64,000 bases of DNA, taken from assembly GCA_963821925.1 (NCBI GenBank), contig CAWGFO010000001.1:558001-622000 (forward strand), in the 5' to 3' direction. The translations under genes were made by a program, and so were the position numbers. The notes beneath the pieces were generated by a model. It did no database searches and had not been told where the DNA came from. It saw only the letters and a program-made list of their open reading frames with translations. Every line of letters begins with the position of its first letter. Positions within the stretch are counted from its first letter, which is position 1. This DNA is from JAOUEA01 sp963821925 (lineage in GTDB: Bacteria; Actinomycetota; UBA4738; HRBIN12). Below, piece after piece: positions 41,922 through 50,748 of this stretch.

Positions 41922-41961
41922 CGGCTCGTTCCTCGTGGGCGGGATGCGTGAGCCTATCCGG

Positions 41962-42603
41962 TCAGGCGAGCTCGGCGCGGTTCCGGCGCGCGATCCAGGT
42001 CACCAGCACGACGAGCCCGGTCGCGAGCCCGATCGGCACGGCCCCGATCGTCAGAGCGCCGAACGGCGTCACGAGGTTGTGCAGCGTCGTGAGCGCGACG
42101 ATGCGGTGCCCTTCGTTCGCGGCGTCGTACCCGGAACCGCCGAGCGACTCTACGAACCCGCCGATCGCGGCGGCCGCCAGGAGCGACAGCACGATCCCCC
42201 GGACCATCGCGGTGCCGGTGCCCGGACGCGGGTGCCAGGGGAACGCGAGGGCCGCGAACAGTCCGGCGCACACCAGGCCGGTCACGAGGTGGCCGGCCGC
42301 GTGCGCCTGGGCTTCGTCCTCGGGGACGAGGAGCGCCACCACCAGGGCGGCGCTCCCCAGCACGGCCATCGTCGCCGCGGCCAGCCGCACGAGCCGTTCG
42401 CCCCGGTCGGGATCGGGCGCTCGCTCGGGAGACGGGTCGGGCTCGCGCCGGCTCAGCACGAGCCCGGCGACGAGCAGGGCCGTGCCGATCAGGAGCGCCG
42501 CCAGGTAGATCCACGGGAACTCGCTGGGGCCGGTGAGGAGGCTCAGCCCCGCCACCATCAGGAAGCCGATACCGAACGAGAGCAACCCGCGAGGCGACCT
42601 CAT
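41962..42603 (-). CDS. Integral membrane protein of unknown function
   Basis: 213 residues with six predicted helices (GLLSFGIGFLMVAGLSLLTG; WIYLAALLIGTALLVAGLVL; ATMAVLGSAALVVALLV; HLVTGLVCAGLFAALAFPW; GIVLSLLAAAAIGGFVESLG; LTIGAVPIGLATGLVVLVTW). No family recognised; the HAAGHLVTGLVCAG and HNLVTPFGALTIG segments may be conserved. ATG 42603 chosen; the upstream extension is weakly supported. It lies 80 nt beyond the PhnB-like gene. Confidence 0.65.
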   Translation of the reverse strand: MRSPRGLLSFGIGFLMVAGLSLLTGPSEFPWIYLAALLIGTALLVAGLVLSRREPDPSPERAPDPDRGERLVRLAAATMAVLGSAALVVALLVPEDEAQAHAAGHLVTGLVCAGLFAALAFPWHPRPGTGTAMVRGIVLSLLAAAAIGGFVESLGGSGYDAANEGHRIVALTTLHNLVTPFGALTIGAVPIGLATGLVVLVTWIARRNRAELA

Positions 42604-42683
42604 GCCGCCACCCTGCCCGTGCGGACGCCGCTGGGACAGCCGGGATGCACCCGTCCGGGTCGGGGTGGTACCACCACCGGGCG

Positions 42684-43154
42684 TCACGCGCCGTTCGCCG
42701 CGTCCTCCAGGACCTTCACCTCGATCTTCTGCATCTGCAGCATCGCCTGCATCGCGCGCTGCGCGCGCTCAGGGTCGGGGTCGCTCAGCAGCTCGCCCAT
42801 CCGCTCGGGGACGATCTGCCAGCTCAGGCCGAACCGGTCCTTCAGCCAACCGCACATGCTCTCCTCGCCGCCGTCGGCGGTCAGGGCCGTCCAGAGTCGG
42901 TCGACCTCGGCCTGGTCCTTGCAGTTCACGTTGAACGAGACCGCCTCGGTGAACGGGAACTGCGGGCCGCCGTTGATCGCCATGTACTCGAGCCCTGCGA
43001 GCCGGAAGAACACCAGCGCCACGTTGTCGCCGCTGGGGGTGTCGTTCAGGCGCTGGACGTTCGTCACCTCCGAGTCCTCGAACAGGGAGACGTAGAAGTT
43101 CGCGGCTTCCTCGGCCTGGGTGTCGAACCACAGGCACGGCGTGATCCTCTGCAT
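42684..43154 (-). CDS. PhnB-like VOC superfamily protein
   Basis: 156 residues: MQRITPCLWFDTQAEEAANF, YVSLFEDSEVTNVQRLNDTP, LAGLEYMAINGGPQFPFTEA, VSFNVNCKDQAEVDRLWTAL. This is the PhnB/3-demethylubiquinone-methyltransferase-like group of the vicinal oxygen chelate fold, often found near AHSA1 and ArsR genes. It probably binds a small molecule; no enzyme activity assigned. Follows the SRPBCC gene at 43182 by 27 nt, likely the third gene of that arsR operon. Confidence 0.9.
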   Translation of the reverse strand: MQRITPCLWFDTQAEEAANFYVSLFEDSEVTNVQRLNDTPSGDNVALVFFRLAGLEYMAINGGPQFPFTEAVSFNVNCKDQAEVDRLWTALTADGGEESMCGWLKDRFGLSWQIVPERMGELLSDPDPERAQRAMQAMLQMQKIEVKVLEDAANGA

Positions 43155-43181
43155 ATCGATGCTCCTTCCTCCGGTTGGGCG

Positions 43182-43664
43182 TCAGCGGTTGGCGACGAGC
43201 TTCGCCAGCAGCTCCTCGAGTCGGTCGTAGCCGTCGTTCATACCTTCGGCCATACCGCTCTGCACCATCGCGTCGCGGGCTTCGACCGACTGGAACACCG
43301 AGTTGGTACGCACCGTGGTCTTCCCGTCGCGCTCCTCGAGCGTGAGGGTGTCCATCGAGACGTTCCCGGGCGCCCCCTCGAACTCGAAGGTCTGCACGAA
43401 CCCGTCGGGCGAGGGCTCCCCGTGGAAGACGCCGTGGAACCCGAACGCGTTGCCGGCGTCGTCGGCATGGACGTACCGATACGAGCCCCCGTCGCGGGCG
43501 TCGAACCGATCGATCGTCATCGTGTACTGCCGCGGTCCGAGCCACTGCACGAGGAGGTCCGGCTCGATGAACGCTCGGAACACCAGCTCGCGCGGCGCGT
43601 CGAAGGTGCGCTCGGTGAAGACCTGCGGCACCCCCGGCTCGGCGGTGACCTTCAGCTCGGTCAT
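43182..43664 (-). CDS. SRPBCC (AHSA1-like) domain protein
   Basis: 160 residues: PQVFTERTFDAPRELVFRAF, IEPDLLVQWLGPRQYTMTID, GSYRYVHADDAGNAFGFHGV, DGYDRLEELLAKLVANR. Coupled by ATGA to the upstream ArsR gene and followed by the PhnB-like gene. This trio (ArsR, AHSA1, PhnB) is a frequent arrangement in soil bacteria. Confidence 0.92.
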   Translation of the reverse strand: MTELKVTAEPGVPQVFTERTFDAPRELVFRAFIEPDLLVQWLGPRQYTMTIDRFDARDGGSYRYVHADDAGNAFGFHGVFHGEPSPDGFVQTFEFEGAPGNVSMDTLTLEERDGKTTVRTNSVFQSVEARDAMVQSGMAEGMNDGYDRLEELLAKLVANR

Positions 43665-44035
43665 GTCGTACCCCTTCCTGTCGGATCGCCTGGCTGCGAT
43701 CGATCGGTCTCACGTTCCTGCAGGGCCGCGAGCAGCTCGTCGAGCCGCTCGTAGCTCTCTTCCCAGAACTCCCGGTAGCCGACGAGCCACACGGTGGCCT
43801 CCTTGAGCGGTTCGGCCTCGAGATGGCTGAGCCGGGCCGTGGCCCGTCGCGTCCGGGAGATCAGTCCCGCGCGCTCCAGCACCTTGAGGTGCCGCGAGAT
43901 CGCGGGCTGGGTCACGCTGAACGGCGCGGCCAACTCGGCGACGGTCGCCTCCCCGAGCGACAGCCGGGTGAGGATCGCACGCCGCGTGGGATCCGCGAGC
44001 GCCCCGAACACCGCATCGAGCTGATCGACCGCCAT
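43661..44035 (-). CDS. ArsR-family transcriptional regulator
   Basis: 124 residues: DAVFGALADPTRRAILTRLS, LAAPFSVTQPAISRHLKVLE, RAGLISRTRRATARLSHLEA. Longer C-terminus (VGYREFWEESYERLDELLAA) than the other copies here, as usual for AHSA1-linked ArsR. ATG 44035 has an AGGAG box. It heads an arsR-SRPBCC-phnB operon; the imperfect repeats just upstream are its possible operators. Confidence 0.92.
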   Translation of the reverse strand: MAVDQLDAVFGALADPTRRAILTRLSLGEATVAELAAPFSVTQPAISRHLKVLERAGLISRTRRATARLSHLEAEPLKEATVWLVGYREFWEESYERLDELLAALQERETDRSQPGDPTGRGTT

Positions 44036-44037
44036 AG

Positions 44038-44091
44038 ATAACTCCTACGTTATGTAAACGAGAGGTTATAGATAGGTCTCGTCGTTGTCAA
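44038..44091 (-). promoter_or_regulatory. arsR-SRPBCC-phnB promoter with dyad over the ribosome site
   Basis: Minus strand: TTGACA (44091-44086), 17-bp spacer, TAACCT (44068-44063). ATAAC-N6-GTTAT (44038-44053) is a dyad that covers the AGGAG box; a related TATAACC element overlaps the -10. Repressor binding here could act on transcription start. The leader is about 20 nt, unlike the leaderless arsR genes at 33 and 37.9 kb. Confidence 0.55.
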
Positions 44092-44114
44092 GCCCGAGCG
44101 TCTGAGCCGAGCGG

Positions 44115-44543
44115 TCAGGTGAGTCCGTACGCGCGCTGTACGTCGAAGCGATAGATCAGTCGCTCCTCCTCGGCCATCCGCTGGAGGAAGGCGTCCTCGT
44201 CGAGTTCGGCGCCGAACCAGCTCAGCGGGCCCGTCGGCTTGCCCTGCATCTCGCGGAAGAGCCGCAGGTTCATCGCGGGCGCGTCGGGGCCTTCGAGGAT
44301 CGTGACCGTGGTCTCCATGGTCAGGTAGGCGTAGGCGGTGTCGAACACGAAGAGCGTGCAGCGGGGATCGCGGCGCAGGCGCTCGGTCCGGCGCCGGCCG
44401 GCCGTCCCGCTGCTCCAGAGACCGCCGTCGACCAGGGCGACCCCGATCCGGACGGCCTTGGGCACGCCGTCCTCGCCGATCGTGATCATCGCCGCGGAAC
44501 GATGCTCGCGGAGCCACGCGGTCTCGCGTTCGGACAGGCTCAT
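44115..44543 (-). CDS. Pyridoxamine 5'-phosphate oxidase family (split beta-barrel) protein
   Basis: 142 residues: ETAWLREHRSAAMITIGEDG, PKAVRIGVALVDGGLWSSGT, RRTERLRRDPRCTLFVFDTA. This matches the PPOX/F420-dependent TIGR-type group that binds FMN or F420 and reduces small molecules. The exact cofactor is not determined. It is downstream of no promoter that I can assign; 70 nt from the arsR operon start. Confidence 0.88.
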   Translation of the reverse strand: MSLSERETAWLREHRSAAMITIGEDGVPKAVRIGVALVDGGLWSSGTAGRRRTERLRRDPRCTLFVFDTAYAYLTMETTVTILEGPDAPAMNLRLFREMQGKPTGPLSWFGAELDEDAFLQRMAEEERLIYRFDVQRAYGLT

Positions 44544-44582
44544 CGGACCCAGTGTAGGAGGGGCCGCGGTCAGCGCCGGGCG

Positions 44583-45497
44583 TCAGCCCAGGCAGATCGC
44601 GAACGGGGTGACGGTCTTGTCCGCGCCCGAGATCGCGTACGCGCGGGTCTGCCACCCGTCGTCCGGCACGTCGTCGGCGTCGGGACCGTCGTACGGGAAC
44701 GACGAGACGAGGCGCGCCCCGTCGGCCGGTCCCGACGTCCTCACGCCGCCGCCGACGGCGTGTTCGGAGGCCGCGCAGGCCACCTTCCGCGTCACCGCGT
44801 TCCCGCCCGCGAGCGAGGTCGGCGCGCCGCGCACGTACGACAGGGCGACGCCCGCCGCGCAGACCGCGTACATGTTGAAGACGCCTCCGCCACCGATCGC
44901 GTCGTACACGACCCCCCTCCATCCGTCGTCGGGGGTCGCGCCCGCGTCGCCCTTGTCGATCGGGAACGACGACTGGGTCCAACTCCCCGAGGTGGCGACG
45001 AACGCGCTCCCGGTCGTGGCTTGCCAGCGCGCCCCACCGCAGCCCACCGAGGCGGAGCGCAGACCCGTCGGGGACGCCGGCAGCGACCTGAACGGATACG
45101 TCAACTCGCCGCCGCGGATGCAGATCGAGAAGCCTGTGACCTCCGACGTGGGAGGCCCGTACGCCCCTACCTGCCACCCATCGTCACCCATCATGTCGGC
45201 ATCGTCGAAGTCATAGGGATGGCTGGCGACCTCCCACGACTGCGCTGCCGGGCCGCCGGCCACGGAGCCCCCGCCGATCAGGTGCCACCGCGCCCCGCCG
45301 CAGCCGACGTAGACCTCGCCGTACGAGCTCATCGCGTCGTACACCGTCGCCTCCGACGCGTAACGGACCCCGCCGGCCGTCCCGAGGACCGTGTCCCCGA
45401 GGTTCGGGTCGACCGGGACCCCGGCGGTGGCCGAGATCGGCGGCACGAGGGCGAGGACGAGGGTGACGAGCATCGAGAGCCTGATCGAGGTACGCAT
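44583..45497 (-). CDS. Secreted protein with three about 85-residue repeats
   Basis: 304 residues. Signal peptide 1-25, then three repeats at about 62-136, 150-222 and 239-304. Each starts with a Cys (VGCGGARW, VGCGGARW, VACAASEHAVGGG), has a middle PDDGW-type motif (MGDDGWQ, TPDDGWR, VPDDGWQ) and closes with a Cys (SICIRG, AVCAAG, AICLG), so one disulfide per repeat is likely. I do not recognise the repeat. It may form a bead-like exported protein. ATG 45497 gives the signal peptide. Confidence 0.75.
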   Translation of the reverse strand: MRTSIRLSMLVTLVLALVPPISATAGVPVDPNLGDTVLGTAGGVRYASEATVYDAMSSYGEVYVGCGGARWHLIGGGSVAGGPAAQSWEVASHPYDFDDADMMGDDGWQVGAYGPPTSEVTGFSICIRGGELTYPFRSLPASPTGLRSASVGCGGARWQATTGSAFVATSGSWTQSSFPIDKGDAGATPDDGWRGVVYDAIGGGGVFNMYAVCAAGVALSYVRGAPTSLAGGNAVTRKVACAASEHAVGGGVRTSGPADGARLVSSFPYDGPDADDVPDDGWQTRAYAISGADKTVTPFAICLG

Positions 45498-45610
45498 CGG
45501 CCGACGATACCCCGGCGGGGTTGCACCGATGCGGAGGCTGGCGGACGGAGATCCGGGCGTGCGAGGCTCCTCACGCGGGGAGGGCGGCGCGCTACCTGTA
45601 GGCACGCTGC

Positions 45611-45988
45611 TCAGCGTTCGCCGCTGAGGCCGTTCTCGACGATGCGCGCCTCGACGAGCGTCCGGACGAGCGCGGCCGGGACGGGCGCGTCGGGCTGGAA
45701 GCGGATCGTGCCCTTGCCGAGGTCGTACGCGGCGAGCTCGTCTCGGTGGGCGTCCATCACCGCCGTGCTCATCAGGTAGAAGGCGCAGTGGCCCCTCACG
45801 GCGCCGAACCCGACCAGCGGGCGACCGTTCAACTTGAACGTCGGGATCCCGTAGCTGATCCCCTCGGTGGCCGTCGGCACGACCGACCGGATCGTCGCGT
45901 GCAGCGCCTTGAGCGCATCCCGCTGCTCGTCGGGCAGCGCGGCGAGGAACGCCTCCACGTCCGCAGTACCCACGCTCGGATCAGCCAC
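45611..45988 (-). CDS. DUF1801 family protein (YdhG-like)
   Basis: 125 residues: EAFLAALPDEQRDALKALHA, TEGISYGIPTFKLNGRPLVG, GHCAFYLMSTAVMDAHRDEL and KGTIRFQPDAPVPAALVRTL. This is the DUF1801 fold, formerly linked to iron transport in Bacillus (YdhG); role uncertain. GTG start at 45988. Divergent from the kinase gene. Confidence 0.88.
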   Translation of the reverse strand: MADPSVGTADVEAFLAALPDEQRDALKALHATIRSVVPTATEGISYGIPTFKLNGRPLVGFGAVRGHCAFYLMSTAVMDAHRDELAAYDLGKGTIRFQPDAPVPAALVRTLVEARIVENGLSGER

Positions 45989-46121
45989 CGTCGATCCCCT
46001 CCGACTCGGCGCGGAGCCGGGCGCTCGGTCGAGCTCCGGGTCCCACCTCGCGTCTCACCCTAACGGCGCATCCTCCCTGAGGATGACGCCGCGAGCCGCC
46101 CGCGCGGGCTACCGTCGTGGC

Positions 46122-47276
46122 GTGGACGGACCGACCTTCTGGGAACGCCTCCGGCGGGTGAACCCCTTGATCTGGGATTCGCTGCTGGCCGCAGCCGTGG
46201 CCGGCCTCTCGATCCTCGGCGCCGCGCTCGGCGACCAGGCGTCGCAGGATCCGGCGCGTGGTCCGCTCACGGCGGTCTCCTACACCCTCCTGGTGCTCGG
46301 ATCAGCGCCGCTCGCCCTCAGGCGTCGATGGCCGATCGCCGTGCTCGTGACGGTGGGTGCGTGCTCGATCGCGCTCTCGTCGGTGGACCACGCGTTCGAT
46401 CTGACGTTCGCGGTCGTGATCGCCTCGTACACGGCGGCCGCGCACGTCGACCGCGACCGTTTCGTCCGCCTGACGGTGCCGATATCGCTCGTCGCCGCGG
46501 CCGCGAGCCTCGTGCTCGCCTACGCCGGCACGAACTGGGTCGAGGTGCTGATCGGCGCGACGTTCTCGGTCGGGTTGCCGATGCTCTTCGGGCGGATCGG
46601 CTACAACCGGCGGCGCCGGATCGCCGTGGAGCGGGACCGGGCGGCTCACGACGCCGTCGCCGAGGAGCGTTCGCGGATCGCGCGTGAGCTGCACGACGTG
46701 GTCGCGCACGCGATGAGCGTGATGGTCGTGCAGGCCGGCGCGGCGCGGAGCGTGCTCGATCACGACCCCGAGGCCGCACGGACCGCGATCGGCCGGATCG
46801 AGGCCACGGGACGCGATGGCATGATCGAGATGCGCCGCCTCATCGCGATCCTGAAGGACGACGGGGCCGACGCCGAACTCGCCCCGCAGCCGGGTCTCGC
46901 CCAACTCGATGGCCTGGTCGACACGGTTCGGGAAGCGGGCGTCCCGGTCGAGGTGGTCGTGGAGGGGACGCCGCGGTCGCTCCCGTCGGGGCTCGACCTG
47001 ATCGCGTATCGCGTCGTGCAGGAGGCCTTGACGAACGTGATCAAGCACGCGGGGCGAGCGAGCGCCCGCGTGGGACTCGGGTGGCACGACGACGTGCTCG
47101 ATATCGAGGTGGCCGACGACGGCCACGGCGGCCCCGAGGCCGACGGACCCGGTCACGGGCTGATCGGGATGCGGGAACGCGTCGCGCTGTACGGCGGTTC
47201 ACTCGAGACGGCCCCGCGGCCGGGCGGCGGCTTCCTGCTGATGGTCCGGCTCCCGCTGACCGAGGCAACCCCGTGA
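46122..47276 (+). CDS. NarL-type sensor histidine kinase
   Basis: 384 residues. About five membrane helices fill residues 15-160. The HisKA_3 motif holds the phospho-acceptor His in RSRIARELHDVVAHAMSVMV, followed by a HATPase (RVVQEALTNVIKHAG, VADDGHGG, GLIGMRERVALYGG). This is the actinobacterial DesK/NarX-like kinase class paired with LuxR-type regulators. GTG 46122 fits the N-terminus. It overlaps its response regulator (GTGA); the operon continues into an ABC exporter. Confidence 0.92.
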   Translation: MDGPTFWERLRRVNPLIWDSLLAAAVAGLSILGAALGDQASQDPARGPLTAVSYTLLVLGSAPLALRRRWPIAVLVTVGACSIALSSVDHAFDLTFAVVIASYTAAAHVDRDRFVRLTVPISLVAAAASLVLAYAGTNWVEVLIGATFSVGLPMLFGRIGYNRRRRIAVERDRAAHDAVAEERSRIARELHDVVAHAMSVMVVQAGAARSVLDHDPEAARTAIGRIEATGRDGMIEMRRLIAILKDDGADAELAPQPGLAQLDGLVDTVREAGVPVEVVVEGTPRSLPSGLDLIAYRVVQEALTNVIKHAGRASARVGLGWHDDVLDIEVADDGHGGPEADGPGHGLIGMRERVALYGGSLETAPRPGGGFLLMVRLPLTEATP

Positions 47277-47944
47277 CGGACGACCGAACCGCGATCCGCG
47301 TGCTGATCGCCGACGACCAGGCGCTGATGCGCGGCGGGTTCCGCATGATCCTGGACGCGGAGCCCGACCTGGAGGTGATCGGCGAGGCGATCGACGGCGC
47401 CGACGCGGTCCGCGGCTTCGAGCGCTGGCAACCCGACGTCGTCGTGATGGACGTCCGGATGCCCACGATGGACGGGATCGCGGCCACGCGGCACATCACC
47501 GCGATCGACCCCTCGGCGAAGGTGCTGATCCTCACGACGTTCGACCTGGACGAGTACGTGTACGACGCCCTCCGTGCCGGCGCGAGTGGCTTCTTGCTGA
47601 AGGACCGGCCGCCGGAAGAGCTCGTGCATGCGGTGCGCGTGGTGGCGGGCGGGGACGCCCTGCTCGCCCCCGCGGTCACGCGCCGGCTGATCGAGGAGTT
47701 CGCGCACCGCCCGGACGCGCCGGTCGCTCCGGCCGGGCTCGAGGAGCTCACGGACCGGGAGCGCGAGGTGCTCGTGCTTATGGCGCGGGGCCTCTCGAAC
47801 GCCGAGATCGCGTCCTCGCTGTTCGTCGCGGAGACCACGGTGAAGACGCACGTCGGCCGCGTGCTCCACAAGCTCGGGCTCCGCGATCGTGCGCAGGCCG
47901 TCGTGCTCGCGTACGAATCCGGCCTCGTGCAGCCAGGCGCCTAG
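47273..47944 (+). CDS. NarL/LuxR-family response regulator
   Basis: 223 residues: receiver (IRVLIADDQALMRGGFRMIL, phospho-Asp in VVVMDVRMPTMDG, Thr-Thr in ILTTFDLDEYV, Lys in FLLKDRPPEE) and C-terminal LuxR HTH (LTDREREVLVLMARGLSNAE, TVKTHVGRVLHKLGLRDRAQ). It partners the kinase upstream and likely controls the ABC transporter genes downstream (136-nt gap). Confidence 0.94.
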   Translation: MTDDRTAIRVLIADDQALMRGGFRMILDAEPDLEVIGEAIDGADAVRGFERWQPDVVVMDVRMPTMDGIAATRHITAIDPSAKVLILTTFDLDEYVYDALRAGASGFLLKDRPPEELVHAVRVVAGGDALLAPAVTRRLIEEFAHRPDAPVAPAGLEELTDREREVLVLMARGLSNAEIASSLFVAETTVKTHVGRVLHKLGLRDRAQAVVLAYESGLVQPGA

Positions 47945-48079
47945 ACCCGGCCCAGCGCACGCCGACCGTCATCCTTCAGGAGGACGCGAGAACGGCACCT
48001 GCGGCCGACGGCGCCACGACCACCCTTCCATAGCGTGGACTCCGTCAGGAACGAGGACCACGCGAAGGAGGGAACGACG

Positions 48080-49024
48080 ATGAGAGCCATCACGGACGGA
48101 ACGTCGGCACCGGCCGTCCACATCCAGCCGATCGGGTCGCCGGCGATCGTGGCCCGGGGACTCACGAAGCGCTTCGGCTCCGTTGAGGCGGTGCGGGACC
48201 TGAGCTTCGAGGTGCGGCCCGGGCAGGTGACCGGCTTCCTCGGGCCGAACGGCGCAGGGAAGAGCACGACGATGCGCATGGTGCTCGGCCTGGTGCGGCC
48301 CACGGAGGGATCCGCCTCGGTGCTCGGGTTGCCGTACTCGAGCCTGGACCGGCCCGCGACCGCGGTCGGGGCGGTGCTCGAGGTCCAGAGCTTCCATCCG
48401 CTGCGGAGCGGCCGGAACCACCTGCGGGTGCTGGCTGCGGCGTCGGGGCTGCCCGACGAGCGCGTCGACGAGGTACTCGACCTCGTGGATCTCGCTGCCG
48501 CGGCCGACCGCAAGGCCGGTGGCTACTCGCTCGGGATGCGGCAGCGGCTCGGGCTCGCTGGCGCGTTGCTGGGCGATCCGCGCGTCCTGATCCTGGACGA
48601 GCCGGCGAACGGACTCGACCCCCAGGGGATCCGGTGGTTGCGGGAGTTCCTGCGAGGGTTCGCAGCCCAGGGGAACGCCGTGTTCGTCTCGAGCCACCTG
48701 CTCTCGGAGATGGCGCAGATGGCCGACGACGTCGTCGTGATCGACCGTGGGCGGCTCGTTCGGCAGGGCTCGATCGTCGGACTGACCGGAGGGCGTTCCA
48801 CGGTCCGCGTGGCGTCGCCCGATCGCGAGGCGCTCGGCGGCGCGTTGCTCGCGGCGGGATTCCAGCGGCAGCCCGATGGCGACGGGTACCTCGTCACCGG
48901 CGTCGACGCCCGGCGCGTGGGCGAGACCGCGCTGGCGGCCGGCGTGCCGATCAGCGAGCTGGTGTCGAAAGAGACCACCCTCGAGGACGCGTTCCTCGAG
49001 CTCACGGAAGGAGCGGAACGATGA
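48080..49024 (+). CDS. ABC transporter ATP-binding protein
   Basis: 314 residues. Walker A (FLGPNGAGKSTTMRMVLGL), signature (YSLGMRQRLGLAGALLGD), Walker B (VLILDEPANGLDPQG) and switch His (VSSHLLSEM) are complete. The C-terminal domain (VSKETTLEDAFLELTEG) is typical of drug- or bacitracin-type exporters. ATG 48080 has GAAGGAGGG. It overlaps the permease gene by ATGA. With the two-component system upstream this looks like an inducible resistance or envelope-stress exporter (inference). Confidence 0.94.
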   Translation: MRAITDGTSAPAVHIQPIGSPAIVARGLTKRFGSVEAVRDLSFEVRPGQVTGFLGPNGAGKSTTMRMVLGLVRPTEGSASVLGLPYSSLDRPATAVGAVLEVQSFHPLRSGRNHLRVLAAASGLPDERVDEVLDLVDLAAAADRKAGGYSLGMRQRLGLAGALLGDPRVLILDEPANGLDPQGIRWLREFLRGFAAQGNAVFVSSHLLSEMAQMADDVVVIDRGRLVRQGSIVGLTGGRSTVRVASPDREALGGALLAAGFQRQPDGDGYLVTGVDARRVGETALAAGVPISELVSKETTLEDAFLELTEGAER

Positions 49025-49762
49025 GGAACCAGATCGCATCGGAGTGGCGGAAGCTCCGCACGACGCGGAGCGCGTACGGGCTGCTCGCGGGCGCGGTGAC
49101 GCTCGCCGGGCTGGCCGCGTGGGCGATGGTGGCGACGATGCACTTCGGATCGAGCGTGGCGCTGACGACGCTGCCGGGGTTCGCCGAGATGATGGTGATC
49201 GTGCCGATCTTCGTGGTCGTGCTCGGCATCCGGTCGTACACGGACGAGGCGCGACACGGCTCGATCGTGCCGACGCTGCTCGCGGACCCGAATCGGCGTC
49301 GCGTGGTTGCCGCGAAGGCCGTCGTGCTGGGCATCGCTGCGGTCGGGTTCGCGCTGGCCGCGTCGGCGACGGTCGCCGTCGTCTCGTCGGCGCTGCTCGT
49401 GGCGCCAGGGCACCGCGATCACGGTGAGCCTCGCGTCGGTCGGGCTGCTCGTCGTCAAGGCGATCGCGATCTGTGTGCTGTGGTCGGCGGTCGGACTCGG
49501 CATCGGGCTGACCGTGCCGCAGCAGGTTGCGGCGATCGTCGGCGCGATCCTGTGGTTGCTGGTCGGCGAGAGCCTGGCCGAGATGCTGGCGTCCGGCGTG
49601 GCGAAGTTCTTGCCGGGTCACGCGGCGACCTCGATGCTCGGCATCGCGGCGGGCGATGCGTCGCTGCTGGCGCCGCTCGCCGGCGCCGTCGCGCTGATCG
49701 GCTGGGCGCTCGGCTCGGTCGCGATCGGCTCACAGGCATTCGCCCGGCGCGACATCGCCTGA
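49021..49762 (+). CDS. ABC transporter permease, frameshifted near 49404
   Basis: The first 127 residues from ATG 49021 (RNQIASEWRKLRTTRSAYGL, three membrane helices, IRSYTDEARHGSIVPTLLAD) read in one frame. After ALLVA the frame shifts: skipping the C at about 49405 gives QGTAITVSLASVGLLVVKAI and three more helices down to RRDIA at 49762. Together they make a six-helix ABC-2-type permease of about 246 residues, the partner of the ATPase upstream. The single-base indel is either an error or an inactivating mutation. Confidence 0.8.
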
Positions 49763-49827
49763 GCATTCCCGCACGGAGCTCGTTCGGCGGTGGAGGCCTT
49801 CCGCCGCCGGACGGCCCGTGCTCGGGC

Positions 49828-50748
49828 TCAGGCGTGCCCGTCGATCCAGAGCATCGGGTCGGCCGCTCCCAGGTCGATGATCCCGGCATCTTCGAGAGCG
49901 CCCGCCACGAGCGTTCGTCGGTGCGCCGCGAACGTGAGCACGTGGGCAACCATCCCACCGTAGGTGAACGTCCGCGGTGGATCGCACGTCGCGTCGACGA
50001 ACGTCTCGTCGAGCCGCCCGTCCTCCGCGATCTCGGTCATGCGGGCGAGGAACGAGGCGCCGTCGTCGGCGAGCCGCCGCCGCATGGAGTCGGTCGACTC
50101 GTGCTGTTCGAGCGACCATTCGTACGGGTGGCTGTCCATCGAGGCGTTCCACATCGCCATCTGTCCCACGAGTCGCGACAGCAGGGATCGCATCGTCGGG
50201 TCGTCGTCGATCCCCTCGACCGAGATCTCGATCGGTGCGTCGAGCTGCTCGTCGGTAAGGGTGCCGGCCCGTCCGATCATCTCGCCCACCGTCCACACGT
50301 GGTGTTCCAGCATCGTGCGTATCAGATCCACGTCACCCACCTTCGCTCGAGCCGGGAGACGGAGCCACCCCGGCGGATGGAAGTGCACGTCGTTCGGTGC
50401 GTCGAGGCGCAGCTTCGTGGGTCGGCGGCGCCACGCCGCGGGCGTCGACCCGTAGGCGCGGGCGAACGCGCGCGTGAAGGCCTCGTTCGACGAGTAGCCG
50501 GCTTCGATCGCGACGTCGAGCACCGTGCGGTCCGACGTCGTCAACCGGTAGGCGGCCCGCTCGAGGAGGACACGCCTGCGCAACGCGGCCGGCGGCTCGC
50601 CGGCCACGGCGGCGATCACGCGGTCCAGATGGAACCGCGAGAGATGCACGCGCGCCGCGAGATCGTCGCCGGACGCGTCGTGGTCGTCGAGCGCGTCGGC
50701 CAGGACCTCGACGAACGCGGCGAACGTGTCCGCACGTGCGTCGGTCAC
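49828..50748 (-). CDS. AraC-family regulator with DinB-like C-terminal domain
   Basis: 306 residues. Residues 10-115 form an AraC double HTH (DDLAARVHLSRFHLDRVIAA, TVLDVAIEAGYSSNEAFTRA, FARAYGSTPAAWRR). Residues about 140-306 look like a DinB four-helix bundle: IRTMLEHHVWTVGEMIGRAG, MAMWNASMDSHPYEWSLE and GGMVAHVLTFAAHRRTLVAG, with three His in positions to bind metal. The fusion could couple a metal- or thiol-binding sensor to DNA binding. Its start overlaps the LLM oxidoreductase stop. Confidence 0.85.
   Translation of the reverse strand: MTDARADTFAAFVEVLADALDDHDASGDDLAARVHLSRFHLDRVIAAVAGEPPAALRRRVLLERAAYRLTTSDRTVLDVAIEAGYSSNEAFTRAFARAYGSTPAAWRRRPTKLRLDAPNDVHFHPPGWLRLPARAKVGDVDLIRTMLEHHVWTVGEMIGRAGTLTDEQLDAPIEISVEGIDDDPTMRSLLSRLVGQMAMWNASMDSHPYEWSLEQHESTDSMRRRLADDGASFLARMTEIAEDGRLDETFVDATCDPPRTFTYGGMVAHVLTFAAHRRTLVAGALEDAGIIDLGAADPMLWIDGHA

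Noticed and set aside
42664..42675. Perfect 12-bp palindrome GGTGGTACCACC
   Set aside because: Single short dyad between co-directional genes with no partner copy or clear promoter; could be chance in GC-rich DNA.
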